Counted from the first letter of the stretch, positions 50,570 through 60,641 are shown. The stretch: DNA of 64,000 bases from Owenweeksia sp964619125 (GCA_964619125.1 CAZUCA010000004.1:19748-83747), one strand, 5' to 3'. The notes: generated from the sequence alone by a model not told the origin. Program-made: numbers and translations.

Positions 50570-52108
50570 ATGCTTGTAAAAACCTTCGGCAGTGCCGTTT
50601 TTGGGGTGGATGCCAGCACTATCACCATCGAGGTAAACATCGATGTGGGCCTCAACTTCAACCTGGTAGGGCTGCCTGATAGTGCCGTAAAAGAAAGTCA
50701 GCACCGCATTACCGCTGCCCTCAAAAACAACGGTATGAAATGGCCGGGCCGCCGTATCACCATCAATATGGCCCCGGCCGATATCCGCAAGGAAGGTTCG
50801 GCCTACGACCTTCCCATTGCTCTTGGCATTCTCTCCGCTTCGGAACAGCTTGAACTTCCAGGGTTGGAGCAATACATTATTATGGGAGAACTGTCGCTGG
50901 ATGGAGGGCTGCAGCCAATTAAGGGCGCTCTGCCCATTGCCATTCAGGCGCGCAAGGAAGGTTTCAAGGGCTTTATTCTGCCCCGGCAAAATGCGCGTGA
51001 AGCAGCGATTGTAAATGACCTGTTGGTGTATGGGGTGGAAAATTTGCAGCAGGTATTGGATCTTCTGCAAGGGGAACTGCAACTGGAGCCCACCGTGGTT
51101 AATACCCGCGAGGAGTTTGCTCAGCATCTCGATAAACCCGAGTTTGACTTTGCCCAGGTGCGGGGCCAGGAAAATATAAAGCGCGCGCTGGAAATAGCCG
51201 CGGCTGGTGGCCACAATGTGATTTTGATAGGGCCACCGGGTGCCGGTAAAACTATGTTGGCCAAGCGCATGCCTTCCATATTACCACCCATGACCCTCAA
51301 TGAAGCGCTCGAAACCACCAAGATCCATTCGGTGGCCGGTAAGCTCGGTAACCATGCCAGCCTGATTGCACAACGGCCGTTCAGGAGCCCACATCACTCC
51401 ATTTCGGACGCGGCCCTGGTAGGGGGCGGCGGTTTTCCCCAGCCAGGGGAGATTTCACTGGCGCACAATGGTATCCTCTTCCTCGATGAGCTACCCGAGT
51501 TTCAGCGCAGTGTGCTGGAGGTGATGCGTCAACCGATGGAAGACCGCAAGGTGACCATCAGCCGTGCCCGTTTTACGGTTGACTATCCTTCCTCTTTTAT
51601 GCTGGTGGCTTCCATGAATCCCTGTCCCTGTGGTTATTTCAATCACCCCAGCCGCGACTGCGTTTGCTCGCCCGGTGTAGTGCAGAAGTACCTCAATAAA
51701 ATCTCAGGCCCCTTGCTCGATCGCATCGACCTGCATGTGGAAGTGACCCCGGTAAGTTTTGATGAGATGGCCTCCCGGCAGGATGGTGAAAAGAGTGCCT
51801 CTATTCGCCAAAGGGTGATTCGGGCGCGTGAGTTGCAGGTGGAGCGCTTCAAAAACCATGAAGGAGTGTATGCCAATGCCCAGATGGGAAGTCGCCAGCT
51901 GCGGGAGGTATGTGAGATCGATAAAGCCGGGCAGGAACTTTTACGCCATGCCATTGACCGTCTCAATCTCAGCGCTCGTGCTTACGACCGTATCCTGAAA
52001 GTAGCCCGTACCATTGCTGATTTGGAAAGCAGTGAGGCGATAGAAAGTGGCTTCCTGGCCGAGGCTATCCAGTATCGCAGCCTTGACCGGGAGGGTTGGA
52101 TGGGATAG
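50570..52108 (+). CDS. comM: YifB/ComM-family Mg-chelatase-like AAA ATPase
   Basis: A 512-residue AAA+ protein. The N-terminal ribosomal-S5-like/Lon-protease-like region has DVGLNFNLVGLPDSAVKES near 25-43 and NMAPADIRKEG near 65. The ATPase core carries Walker A GPPGAGKTMLAKRMP near 220, the Walker B FLDELPEF near 305, and the sensor-region NPCPCGYFNHPSRDCVCSPG near 348. ComM promotes branch migration of recombining DNA in natural transformation, and its RecA neighbour fits a DNA recombination role; RecA is, however, on the other strand. Length is normal. Confidence 0.93.
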   Translation: MLVKTFGSAVFGVDASTITIEVNIDVGLNFNLVGLPDSAVKESQHRITAALKNNGMKWPGRRITINMAPADIRKEGSAYDLPIALGILSASEQLELPGLEQYIIMGELSLDGGLQPIKGALPIAIQARKEGFKGFILPRQNAREAAIVNDLLVYGVENLQQVLDLLQGELQLEPTVVNTREEFAQHLDKPEFDFAQVRGQENIKRALEIAAAGGHNVILIGPPGAGKTMLAKRMPSILPPMTLNEALETTKIHSVAGKLGNHASLIAQRPFRSPHHSISDAALVGGGGFPQPGEISLAHNGILFLDELPEFQRSVLEVMRQPMEDRKVTISRARFTVDYPSSFMLVASMNPCPCGYFNHPSRDCVCSPGVVQKYLNKISGPLLDRIDLHVEVTPVSFDEMASRQDGEKSASIRQRVIRARELQVERFKNHEGVYANAQMGSRQLREVCEIDKAGQELLRHAIDRLNLSARAYDRILKVARTIADLESSEAIESGFLAEAIQYRSLDREGWMG

Positions 52109-52227
52109 CATGGGTAAAGTATGGCCAAAGCTGAATTCCTGTCTTGGGTTGTCAGCGTCCAATGCCGGATTTGAGCCTTAGAAATTTTTAATCCGCAGCC
52201 CGGGAACTAAGTTGTAGCAAAGTTAAT

Positions 52228-53217
52228 TTAAAGGGTCAGTACCGCTGCTCCCTGAAGGTTACCATTGCGCAGGTCTGCCAGAGCTTCATTGGCCTCGCTG
52301 AGCCCGTACTCCCTAACCGTAGTCTGAATGTCGGCCTTACTGGCCGCCTTCATAAATTCATGACCATCGCGGCGCTCCAGGTTGGCCACTGAGTGCAGGG
52401 AGCGCTCTTCCCACAAGAGACGATATTCAAACTCAGGGATAGGAGACATATGGATTCCGGCTGACACCACCCGTCCCCCTTTATTGGTGGCTTTGAGGGC
52501 TGCAATCATTAATGATCCTACCGGGGCGAACACTATCGCCGCATCCAGCTTTTGGGGAGGTAGTTCCGTGGAGGCCCCAGCCCAGTGGCATCCCAATTTG
52601 CGGGCAAATTCCTGGCCTGCCACATCACCTTCGCGGGTAAAGGCATATACTTTTTTGCCGTCATCTAGGGCTACCTGACTAAGCAAGTGGGCCGAGGCCC
52701 CAAAGCCGTAGAGGCCCAGGCTACGAATTTGATCGGGTAGACATTTGCGATAACTGCGATAGCCAATAAAGCCGGCACATAGCAGCGGAGTGTAGCGGGG
52801 GTGATAATAACGGGGAGGTATGGCCAGGCAGTAGTCGGCATATGCCACTGTGTACTCGGCGTAGCCACCATTAATGGTATAGCCGGTAAACTCGGCATTT
52901 TCACAGAGGTTTTCGCGGTTGCTGAGACAAAAGTGGCAACGTCCGCAGGTATAGGCCAACCAGGGTATCCCCACCTTGTCGCCCACCTTAAAGTGGTTAG
53001 TGGACTTGGGAACCTCTACCACCTCACCAATTATTTCATGGCCCGGAATTAAAGGGGTCTTCCCATCCTGGAGATCACCATCTACGATGTGTAAGTCAGT
53101 GCGGCATACTCCACATGATTTAACTTTCACCAGTAACTGACCTTCGGCGGGATGAGGTATTTCAACCTCCTTTTCCACCAGCGGCTGCCCGGCTTTTTCA
53201 AGTAACATTGCCTTCAT
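52228..53217 (-). CDS. zinc-dependent alcohol dehydrogenase family protein
   Basis: A 329-residue MDR-type dehydrogenase. The catalytic zinc region is CGVCRTDLHIVDG near 39-51 with PGHEIIGEVVEV near 63; the structural zinc site is TCGRCHFCLSNRENLC near 96-111 with all four cysteines. The coenzyme-binding fold has LGLYGFGASAHLLSQVA near 168, where GFGASA replaces the usual G-x-G-x-x-G but keeps the glycine pattern loosely. The substrate is unknown; relatives act on simple alcohols. ATG 53217 was chosen because KAMLLEKAGQPL is the standard start; a GTG at 53244 adds an unconserved stretch. It converges with comM without overlap. Confidence 0.9.
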   Translation of the reverse strand: MKAMLLEKAGQPLVEKEVEIPHPAEGQLLVKVKSCGVCRTDLHIVDGDLQDGKTPLIPGHEIIGEVVEVPKSTNHFKVGDKVGIPWLAYTCGRCHFCLSNRENLCENAEFTGYTINGGYAEYTVAYADYCLAIPPRYYHPRYTPLLCAGFIGYRSYRKCLPDQIRSLGLYGFGASAHLLSQVALDDGKKVYAFTREGDVAGQEFARKLGCHWAGASTELPPQKLDAAIVFAPVGSLMIAALKATNKGGRVVSAGIHMSPIPEFEYRLLWEERSLHSVANLERRDGHEFMKAASKADIQTTVREYGLSEANEALADLRNGNLQGAAVLTL

Positions 53218-53294
53218 GGAGCTGCTTTGCCTATGCAAGGTCAATAGCGGACTAAATGTTCGGCATTTTCATAAGGAATTTAGCGGCCTGTCCG

Positions 53295-55271
53295 CTAGGA
53301 TTCTCTTTCAAACAGCAGGGTTTTTTTGTTAAAATCGGCTGCCGCGTTTATCACTTTCTTGAAATCATCAAAAAGCTCTTTGGGGTACTCCACTTCGTTG
53401 TAGTATTCAGTAATTTCCACTTCAATGCTGTTGCCATCACGCTCATAGCGCGAAATAAAACGGGCCGAAATTTCACCCTCATACATCAGTTGCTCGTCCA
53501 TAGCAAGGCTCTCCAGGCCTGATACCCGGTATCCATCCGGAATATCGAAACGGATTATTCTTTGGTAGGTCTTGGTAGCCCGGCTTTGAATCGGCATGTT
53601 GCGCTCCTCATTTTCCTGGTACATTTCCAGTTGTGGCCCAATTAAGGTACCGAGCTTGAAGAGGTAGTTGGGCCCTGCTTTTTCCACAAAATTGGCCTCA
53701 CTAAGCACACCCTCAGCAACCAGGGGATGCTTGCCCATATCTCTGGCGGAAGCATATTCAAGCTCCATTTCCTTTACTTCAGCTTCCTCATTTACATAGG
53801 TAAGGAGGGTCTCCCGAAATTTGCGACGGTCTTCCTCATCGGGGATGAGGTCCAATACCGGCTGGTAGTCAAAAGCCTTGTAGCCGGTTAGCACCCGGCG
53901 GATGGCCAATTCATTATCATAGAGATCAGGTGAAAACTGCACCTGTACTATCAGGCTGTCAACCGTAAAGCTGGCGGGGGTCGGTTCAATGTACTTAACC
54001 GTTCCCAGGCCTACCACCTGGTCACCAAGATCCACTTCTTCCATAAAGAGACCGTAGTTGCCCCGGTTTAAGGGAGAGATCATGCCCAGGCGGTAGATAA
54101 CACTACTGTAGTCCAGATAATCATCTTCTTCAGGCAGGTAAAAAAGAAGATCATCGAGAAAGATAGAGCTGTGAAAGTCTTCATCGAGAATGTGATCGGC
54201 CCGGTTGCAGGTGTATACCAGCTGGAAGGGGATTTCATAATGACGGAAAAGGCTGCTGTACAAACGCAGTGCACCGTAGTAATTAAAGGCCTTATTGCTG
54301 CGGATCGAGGCCAGGTTACCCAATTCAGGATTACTAACGGCAATAAAGTGGTAGTTGTCTTTAAGATAATCTTCAATTATGCGCGCCTGAGAACCTTCGG
54401 CGCTCTCACGGTAATCATCAATTTTCTTGACGATTTTGGCCAGGGCCTTTTCTTCGCTGCGTTCGTATTCGCGGTTTACGGCATCAATAATTTCCTGGGT
54501 AGTGTGGCTGTAGGAGCTTATATCTGACTGTCCGTTGTAGAGGTTGCGGTCGAGTTTAAAAATGGCGCCGGCCAGGTTTACATCGCGGAAGGCATTGACC
54601 TCTGATGGTACCCTGGGGATATCATTGGCATGGACATAAATGCGGTTTTGCTCCTCGAGGGTAGTGTCACGTTCAAATTGAATGCTATCGCTGTTGTAGA
54701 CCTTCCCTTCAAATACCAGGTGCCCCGGGCTGATCACATCGAGCTCAAAGCGCCGGGTAGGGGCGTAGCCCTCCAGTCCCACCTGGATGCCCTTATAACT
54801 CAGGCCAATGCGCTTTATGTAAAAATATTCGATCTGGCTTTCAAGCTCCAGGCCTTCCAGGGCCACGTAGCTATATTCATCACCTGACTCCTCGTCGGTG
54901 CCAGTGAGGATATCATCTTCACCTACTTCCCTGATGCTGCCATCGGGGCTGATAACCCGGGCCTTGAATTTGCGGAGGCCACCCAGGTCGGCAGACTGGG
55001 CTACGTAAATACGGTTAAAGCCTTCCACCGCGTCATCGCTGTTGAGGTGTACCTTGAGATGAAAGAGCTTTTCCAGGGCGAATTTATCTTCCTCATCAAA
55101 ATAATAGTTGTAGAGATACTTCTCATAGAGGTAATAGCTATCAGTGCTGTCATCTACTTCCACCAGGTCGTATACCGCTTGCTCCCAGTCATAATTGCTG
55201 GCGTCAAAAAACTGGGCGCGGACATTGCCTGCAATTAGAAGGGCAAGCAAAAGGGGATATAATGCTTTCAT
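53295..55271 (-). CDS. DUF3857-like protein with inactive transglutaminase-like domain
   Basis: A 658-residue exported protein with a signal peptide (1-19, ending VRAQ). Its layout matches DUF3857-transglutaminase proteins: a beta-rich N-terminal part (about 60-250), a helical transglutaminase-like domain (about 265-400) and a further beta-rich region. Aligned by eye with its upstream neighbour, the catalytic Cys position in GDCKD falls on a tyrosine in NYYGALRLYSSL, so it should be catalytically dead. Its start overlaps the neighbour's stop by 4 bases (ATGA). It is the last gene of the three-gene operon. A role as a scaffold or regulator of the active copy is inference. Confidence 0.7.
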   Translation of the reverse strand: MKALYPLLLALLIAGNVRAQFFDASNYDWEQAVYDLVEVDDSTDSYYLYEKYLYNYYFDEEDKFALEKLFHLKVHLNSDDAVEGFNRIYVAQSADLGGLRKFKARVISPDGSIREVGEDDILTGTDEESGDEYSYVALEGLELESQIEYFYIKRIGLSYKGIQVGLEGYAPTRRFELDVISPGHLVFEGKVYNSDSIQFERDTTLEEQNRIYVHANDIPRVPSEVNAFRDVNLAGAIFKLDRNLYNGQSDISSYSHTTQEIIDAVNREYERSEEKALAKIVKKIDDYRESAEGSQARIIEDYLKDNYHFIAVSNPELGNLASIRSNKAFNYYGALRLYSSLFRHYEIPFQLVYTCNRADHILDEDFHSSIFLDDLLFYLPEEDDYLDYSSVIYRLGMISPLNRGNYGLFMEEVDLGDQVVGLGTVKYIEPTPASFTVDSLIVQVQFSPDLYDNELAIRRVLTGYKAFDYQPVLDLIPDEEDRRKFRETLLTYVNEEAEVKEMELEYASARDMGKHPLVAEGVLSEANFVEKAGPNYLFKLGTLIGPQLEMYQENEERNMPIQSRATKTYQRIIRFDIPDGYRVSGLESLAMDEQLMYEGEISARFISRYERDGNSIEVEITEYYNEVEYPKELFDDFKKVINAAADFNKKTLLFERES

Positions 55272-57202
55272 ATTTTTCTAAGGGTTATTGTTTCCTGGTA
55301 TTGGCGGTTGAGTTCCTTGATCATCTGGTTAAAGTTGTCAAAACCTTCCGGACCTATTTGCAGGCTTTTCAGTTCAATATTGAGGTAGTAATGAAGCTGA
55401 TCGCCACTTTGCAGATAGCTGATACTGGCGCTTACATCCTCACTGTGAAAATCCATCCCCTGGGGGAGGTAATCTACCCGGTAGCCTTCAGGTACTGCCA
55501 GGATGAAATGTCGCTGCAGGGCAAAACAATAGTCATGTTCCAGCGGGTGACTGCGATCATCTTCGAGGCTGGCCTCGGCCATTAATTTTTCGAGGTTGAG
55601 GTTTATATACAGGGCATCATCGCTTTGGTAGGCATATCCGGGAATATCAATGTCGTAGGTGATATGGCTCTGCTCGGGTTCGCGCGCTACCTTAAAATTA
55701 CTACTGCGACACTTATTGCTTCCTTTAGTTACGTGGCTTTCCAACTGTTCTTTTACCGCTTTTTGATCGTTGCGGCTGCCAATAGCATTAATCATTTCGG
55801 CATAATAGCCGTGGTAACTACGACGGCCACTGCCGCTCAGGCGGCTGCCTTCGAGTTGCAGCATAAGGGAGTCGCTGTTGAGGTTGCTGAGGGCGGATAC
55901 CACCGGCACCGTGGCAATTTTAAAACTGTCCTCACTATAGCCTATTAAGGCTTCTTTGCCCTGAATAAAGCTGGAGGGTAGCGGGTAGGGCAGATGCTCA
56001 CTGGTAGCGTCCAGAAAAATAAGTTCGTTGTCAATAACCACGGTGGCAATCATGTGATTGTCGGTCATGGTGGATGGCACCTCATGATAGCTATAGGGCA
56101 ATTTACGCGTACCAATCCAGGTGTGGTAAGCCGGTACTTCCACCTGGTTGAGCATGGCAATCATCAGGCAGCTCATATCCTTGCAATCGCCAAAGCGACG
56201 GTCAAAAACCAGGGCGGGTGGGCGCGGTATAAAACCGCCGGTCCCTTCCTCAAAAGCGATGTAGCGCACATTCTCCTGCATCCATTTAAAAATAAGGGCC
56301 GCTTTTTGCCTGGGGTCGTCAACTCCGGTAACCAAACTGTCGGCGAGGCGTGCGATAGCAGGACTGCTTTCCTTTCGCACGTCTTTAATAAAACCTTTAT
56401 ACTGCTCGTGCAGGTCATTTACGTCGCGCAGAACCGGGTAGGTTTGGCCTTTGTATTCATAGGAGCGGATGCGGTACACTATGTGGGGAATGAGCGATAA
56501 GGGTGCCGGCATCATCGATTCGTCCTTGAGTTTATCGAGGTTGCGGCTACGCCAGTGGTGAATTTTTTTGCCCCCTTTTTCCACTACCGTATAGATAAAG
56601 TCCTGCTCCTTACAATTGAAGTAGCGAATGTCCATATCAACCGCTTCATCGTATTCGAGGATAAAATCCTGCTGCTCCACCCGCTGGTAGCCCTGAAAAA
56701 TTTCACTTCCCAGCAAATGGGGGTCAAGGATATGACGGGTGTAATTCATCACGGTAATGGCACCTTTTTGTACCGAAGGAAACTGAAAGACCTTCGCCCG
56801 GGTGCCGTCGTGGAAGACATCATCACTCAGCAATTTCTGATCGCTGATATCCCGCACTTTAATGCGGTCGTAGTCATCCTTAGCGGCATTGGGAACCAGG
56901 GTGTAGGCTTCCACATCTTCAATTCGGCTGAAGGCAGGGTCGTACTCAAGGCTAACCTTGGCATGGCCACTGGCGCGCTTATCCATCAGCAGGCGGCTGC
57001 GCTGAATGGTTTCCGTGATCTCCAGTTCACCCCGTTTCAGGGCTATCGAAGTTTTGGTATTCTCATTCAGGCTAACAGCATATTCATTGGCGTAGAGGGC
57101 CTGGTATTCGCTGGGGGCTTTCTGCGCCCGGCAATCCAATGACAGCAGCAGGCAGTAAGCTATACCAGCACTGAGAATAAACTGAGATTTATAGTTCTTC
57201 AT
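55268..57202 (-). CDS. DUF3857 and transglutaminase-domain protein
   Basis: A 644-residue exported protein with a signal peptide (1-27, ending DCRAQ). The DUF3857 region is at about 55-225; the transglutaminase fold follows, with catalytic Cys in RRFGDCKDMSCLMIAML near 334, His in TDNHMIATVV near 376 and Asp in FLDATSEH near 393. The triad is complete, so it may cross-link or cleave peptide bonds, as papain-like folds do. The last 200 residues are beta-rich. ATG 57202 was preferred to ATG 57214, since KNYKSQFILSAG gives a cleaner signal peptide. It overlaps genes on both sides. Confidence 0.85.
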   Translation of the reverse strand: MKNYKSQFILSAGIAYCLLLSLDCRAQKAPSEYQALYANEYAVSLNENTKTSIALKRGELEITETIQRSRLLMDKRASGHAKVSLEYDPAFSRIEDVEAYTLVPNAAKDDYDRIKVRDISDQKLLSDDVFHDGTRAKVFQFPSVQKGAITVMNYTRHILDPHLLGSEIFQGYQRVEQQDFILEYDEAVDMDIRYFNCKEQDFIYTVVEKGGKKIHHWRSRNLDKLKDESMMPAPLSLIPHIVYRIRSYEYKGQTYPVLRDVNDLHEQYKGFIKDVRKESSPAIARLADSLVTGVDDPRQKAALIFKWMQENVRYIAFEEGTGGFIPRPPALVFDRRFGDCKDMSCLMIAMLNQVEVPAYHTWIGTRKLPYSYHEVPSTMTDNHMIATVVIDNELIFLDATSEHLPYPLPSSFIQGKEALIGYSEDSFKIATVPVVSALSNLNSDSLMLQLEGSRLSGSGRRSYHGYYAEMINAIGSRNDQKAVKEQLESHVTKGSNKCRSSNFKVAREPEQSHITYDIDIPGYAYQSDDALYINLNLEKLMAEASLEDDRSHPLEHDYCFALQRHFILAVPEGYRVDYLPQGMDFHSEDVSASISYLQSGDQLHYYLNIELKSLQIGPEGFDNFNQMIKELNRQYQETITLRKI

Positions 57203-60200
57203 AGAGATCTCCATTGCGGTAGCGATAACGATGCGTCAATTTTCCATTTTTATCGTAATACTCCACCGGTCCGTGTAATTTGTCGTGCCGGTAATTTTTG
57301 CGGCTCGCAAGCCGACCATTGGGGTGGTAGCGCAGTGACTCACCGTGCAGGTTGCCGTGTACATAATAAGTTTCTTCCAGCAAATTACCCTTAGGTCCGA
57401 AAGCCTTGAAAGCGCCATTCTTTTCGCCTCCGGAATAAAGGGTTTCAGAGCGCTTGCTGCCGTCGCGGTAAAATTCGAGGTAGAGGCCATTAAATTCACC
57501 CTTTTCCAGCTGGTAGCTGCGCTCAAGCTGACCATTATCAAAGTAACTTTTAACGTCACCGCTCTCCATGGCCAGGGGAATAATTTCGGTTTCCTTCCCG
57601 TTTTTATCCAGATAGGCATATCCGGTTATCCGGCCGTGGTCATAGTAGCGGAAGTGAGCCGGCTTACCCTGGGCATCGTAAAAAATGCGGCGGCCGTCAA
57701 AGCTGCCCTGGTCATAGTTGGCGCTCCAGTCGAGCAGCTGGCCCCGCTGATAATAGCGGTAGGCCCCGTGAAGCTCACCATTTTCGTAATTGCGCACGAT
57801 CATCGTGTCGCCATTGTCGTAATATGAAACCCAAAGCCCCGAAATCAGGCCCAAATCGTAGTGACCCAGGGTGGCAAGCTGTCCGTTGGGGTGGTACCAG
57901 CGCCAGTCACCGTGGCGGTTGCCATTAATCAGTTGTCCCTCGGTTTCGAGCTGACCATTAGCAAATTTCCAGCGGGCCAGGCCATCTATCCGGCCTCCCT
58001 TATAAGGAAGCTTATATATTTCCACCCCGTTGGGATAGTAGCTTACTTCATTCCCATCGGCTATGTCAAAGCTGGTGCTGCGATATTGGCTGGAATCAAC
58101 CGCGATATTGTCGGTGCGGTAGATCTCCCCAGCCCGGTAATGTTCCCTGCGCATGAGCTGACCTTCAGGATCAAAAATGCGATATACGCCATTGCGCTTG
58201 CCCTGGTTGTAGAAGCCATGGCTGGCCATGGTGCCATCGGGGTAATACTCGTACCAGGGGCCCTGCCTTTCGTTATCGAGGTAATAACCCTCAGATTTCA
58301 GCTGAGCATTGCTGTAGTATTCAGCGTAATAGCCTTTCAGGCTGTCTCGCTGGTATCGACTGGTCATAGACAGCTCACCATTGTAGTGGAAGTCTTGCTT
58401 AAGACCATGTAGTTCACCATTGTCGTTATACATCTCAGTGGAAGTTTGCAGGCCGTTGTCGTTGTAATATTTCCACAAGCCTTCCTTGTGGTCACCCACA
58501 TAGTTTCCTTCCACCGTTTTCACACCATCGAGGCTATAACCCTCGTACCAGAATTTTCCCCACTTGCGCTTGTCCTGGTGCGTAATGTTGCCCTCACGAT
58601 CGTAGTTGCGGTATTCCTTCACCTCTCCCTTCAGGTACTCAAATGAAGTTTCGAGCAGTCCATTGCGGGCGTAGTGCTCCTGGTGCCCGTTTTCCTTGCC
58701 GCTCTCATCGTACTCGGCACGGCTGTTAAGGGTGCCATCGTAATAGTAGGACTCCCATTTGCCGATACGGGCGCCATTGTTATAACTGCCCTTTGATTTC
58801 AGCTGGCCGTTGGGATAATAGGATTCATAGGGCCCATGGTACTCACCTTCGTTATAGCTGGCCCTGGTAGCTATGCTACCATCGGTGAAATATTCGGTAT
58901 AAGCCCCCTGGCGATTGTCCTGCTCAAATTGAAGATCACTGCTTTTACGACCATCGGCATAATAATAGCTGGCCTCGCCATCTAGTTTGCTCTCGGCCAT
59001 AGGGAGGAAAGCTGACTTTTGACCATTGGCATAGAAATATACCAGGCTGTCTTCAATGGCACCCTCCTGGTGGAACATATAGCGATTGAGATAGCCACCG
59101 CGATCATAAATCCGGGTGATGCCCTGGTAATAACCGCCGGTATAAGTAGCCTTCTTTTGCAGACGGCCGTTACTGTGATATCCGGTGGAAGCACCATCGA
59201 GCTCATTGTCTTTATACTCTCCACGAAAAGAGATACTACCATCCCCGAAGTAATAGGTCCAGGAACCCTGTTTCTCACCCTCAATAAATTCACCCTCCGA
59301 GTTAAGGGCCCCATCGGGATAATAAAAGCGGTAGCGGCCGTGGGGTGTGTCATCTCCTTTTACGGCACCAATGGCTTCCACGCGGCTACGGTTTTGATAA
59401 AACCAGTATTTCACCAGGGGGTTATCGGGCTGATAGCCCTCGTGATGCAGGCTGTGTACGCTGCGCAGTTTTGCGGTAGCCCAGTTTATAAATGCTTTGA
59501 TATCGTCAGCATTTTTGGTAATAACCTTCTGATGGCGATCGCTGGCGCTACTCAATAAAATTAAATAGCTGTGAGCTTCCAATTGCTCCTCTGCTATCAG
59601 TGCCTGGTAAAACGGTTGGTAATAGTTCACCCAAAAGTCTTTGCTGTTAGGCATTTTGGCCAACTGCTTAAAGGTCAAATCCATCTGACGGGTTATGCCC
59701 AGGTCAATGTCGCTCTCATACTTATAGTCCTTACGAAGGGCGGCGTAGCTGGTTATCAGCAGGTTCAGTTTCTTAAAATCCTCCTGATGTTCCGAGATTT
59801 TAATTCCCTTGGTTTCCAGCTCTATCTGGTCCGATACTGCTTTATTGTAAAGAGCCAGAATGCCATTGGAGCGCCCTGAGTTTGGTTCAATCATCAGGAA
59901 ATAGCCGACGGAAAGCAGGGCCTGGGCATACTGTGCCTCATTGAGAGCCAGTTGGGCCAGTTGCAGGTGCGATGAGGCATGAAAGGGATTAATTTCGATT
60001 GCCCGCTTCAGGTCGGCGAGGGCCGGCTGGTAATCTTCCCGGTTAATGTAGGTTAGGGCCCGGTTGAAATGGAGCAGGTAGGAAAGGGGGAAGCGCTCCA
60101 GGCCATCGTTATACAAAGCGAGAGCGGCATCAGATTGTCCGAGATCATCCAGGGCATTACCTACTGCGGTAAAATAATCAGAATTAGCACTATCGCTATG

Positions 60201-60488
60201 TATTATGGCTTCCTGAGCGCTTTTCAAAGCGTTTTCATGATCTTCCAGGGCCGTATAGGAAAGACTTTTTTCGTATTGCGCCAAAGCATAGTTGGTGTCA
60301 CCCAATTCCACATAGTTATAAAGTGCAAGGGCACTATCATATTTAGCGGCATCATGGTATTCAATTCCCTTAGCGATGCTATCGCTTGAATAAACGAGTG
60401 AAAACGATGGTTGATTCTGAGCACAAAGGGCCTGAACACCAGCGTAGATAGTGGCTGAGAGGATCAGTCGGTTGGTAAAAAGCAGCAT
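57189..60488 (-). CDS. TPR protein with about thirty MORN-type (YwqK-like) repeats
   Basis: A 1099-residue exported protein with a signal peptide (1-22, ending LCAQ). Residues 40-215 hold TPR repeats such as YFTAVGNALDDLGQSDAALA and LHFNRALTYINREDYQPALA. From about 370 to the C-terminus there are roughly thirty MORN_2-type units of about 22-24 residues with the pattern G-x-W/Y-x-x-Y-x-x-D/N-G-x-L-x-x-x-G/A-x-Y-x-x-G (for example YESYYPNGQLKSKGSYNNGA). These repeats give an elongated beta solenoid or sheet. Annotation as toxin-antitoxin component (YwqK) is historical and unsupported here. It heads the operon with the two transglutaminase-like proteins, starting 14 bases before the next gene's stop overlap. 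Confidence 0.88.
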   Translation of the reverse strand: MLLFTNRLILSATIYAGVQALCAQNQPSFSLVYSSDSIAKGIEYHDAAKYDSALALYNYVELGDTNYALAQYEKSLSYTALEDHENALKSAQEAIIHSDSANSDYFTAVGNALDDLGQSDAALALYNDGLERFPLSYLLHFNRALTYINREDYQPALADLKRAIEINPFHASSHLQLAQLALNEAQYAQALLSVGYFLMIEPNSGRSNGILALYNKAVSDQIELETKGIKISEHQEDFKKLNLLITSYAALRKDYKYESDIDLGITRQMDLTFKQLAKMPNSKDFWVNYYQPFYQALIAEEQLEAHSYLILLSSASDRHQKVITKNADDIKAFINWATAKLRSVHSLHHEGYQPDNPLVKYWFYQNRSRVEAIGAVKGDDTPHGRYRFYYPDGALNSEGEFIEGEKQGSWTYYFGDGSISFRGEYKDNELDGASTGYHSNGRLQKKATYTGGYYQGITRIYDRGGYLNRYMFHQEGAIEDSLVYFYANGQKSAFLPMAESKLDGEASYYYADGRKSSDLQFEQDNRQGAYTEYFTDGSIATRASYNEGEYHGPYESYYPNGQLKSKGSYNNGARIGKWESYYYDGTLNSRAEYDESGKENGHQEHYARNGLLETSFEYLKGEVKEYRNYDREGNITHQDKRKWGKFWYEGYSLDGVKTVEGNYVGDHKEGLWKYYNDNGLQTSTEMYNDNGELHGLKQDFHYNGELSMTSRYQRDSLKGYYAEYYSNAQLKSEGYYLDNERQGPWYEYYPDGTMASHGFYNQGKRNGVYRIFDPEGQLMRREHYRAGEIYRTDNIAVDSSQYRSTSFDIADGNEVSYYPNGVEIYKLPYKGGRIDGLARWKFANGQLETEGQLINGNRHGDWRWYHPNGQLATLGHYDLGLISGLWVSYYDNGDTMIVRNYENGELHGAYRYYQRGQLLDWSANYDQGSFDGRRIFYDAQGKPAHFRYYDHGRITGYAYLDKNGKETEIIPLAMESGDVKSYFDNGQLERSYQLEKGEFNGLYLEFYRDGSKRSETLYSGGEKNGAFKAFGPKGNLLEETYYVHGNLHGESLRYHPNGRLASRKNYRHDKLHGPVEYYDKNGKLTHRYRYRNGDLYEEL

Positions 60489-60593
60489 TAGTTTGACTTA
60501 GGGTAAATATTCAAGTTGACTGCAATATATGCAATAGAGAATAAGAAATGCATTCTGTTGTAAAGCTGGTCTGCTGATGGCCAGCAAATCAAA

Positions 60594-60617
60594 TAAAAAA
60601 ACCCGCGCTAGGCGGGC
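60594..60617 (-). terminator. intrinsic terminator after the 203-residue secreted protein gene
   Basis: A short stem CCCGC/GCGGG (60602-60606 with 60612-60616) with a 5-base loop is followed on the minus strand by seven T. It lies between the 60642 gene stop and the start of the MORN gene, giving the MORN operon its own transcription unit. Confidence 0.8.
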
Positions 60618-60641
60618 ATTTAGGCTTTGTTAATAAGGGGC

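Noticed and set aside
57189..60488. Toxin-antitoxin module suggested by the name YwqK
   Set aside because: MORN_2 repeats alone do not show a toxin-antitoxin function, and no small toxin gene accompanies it.
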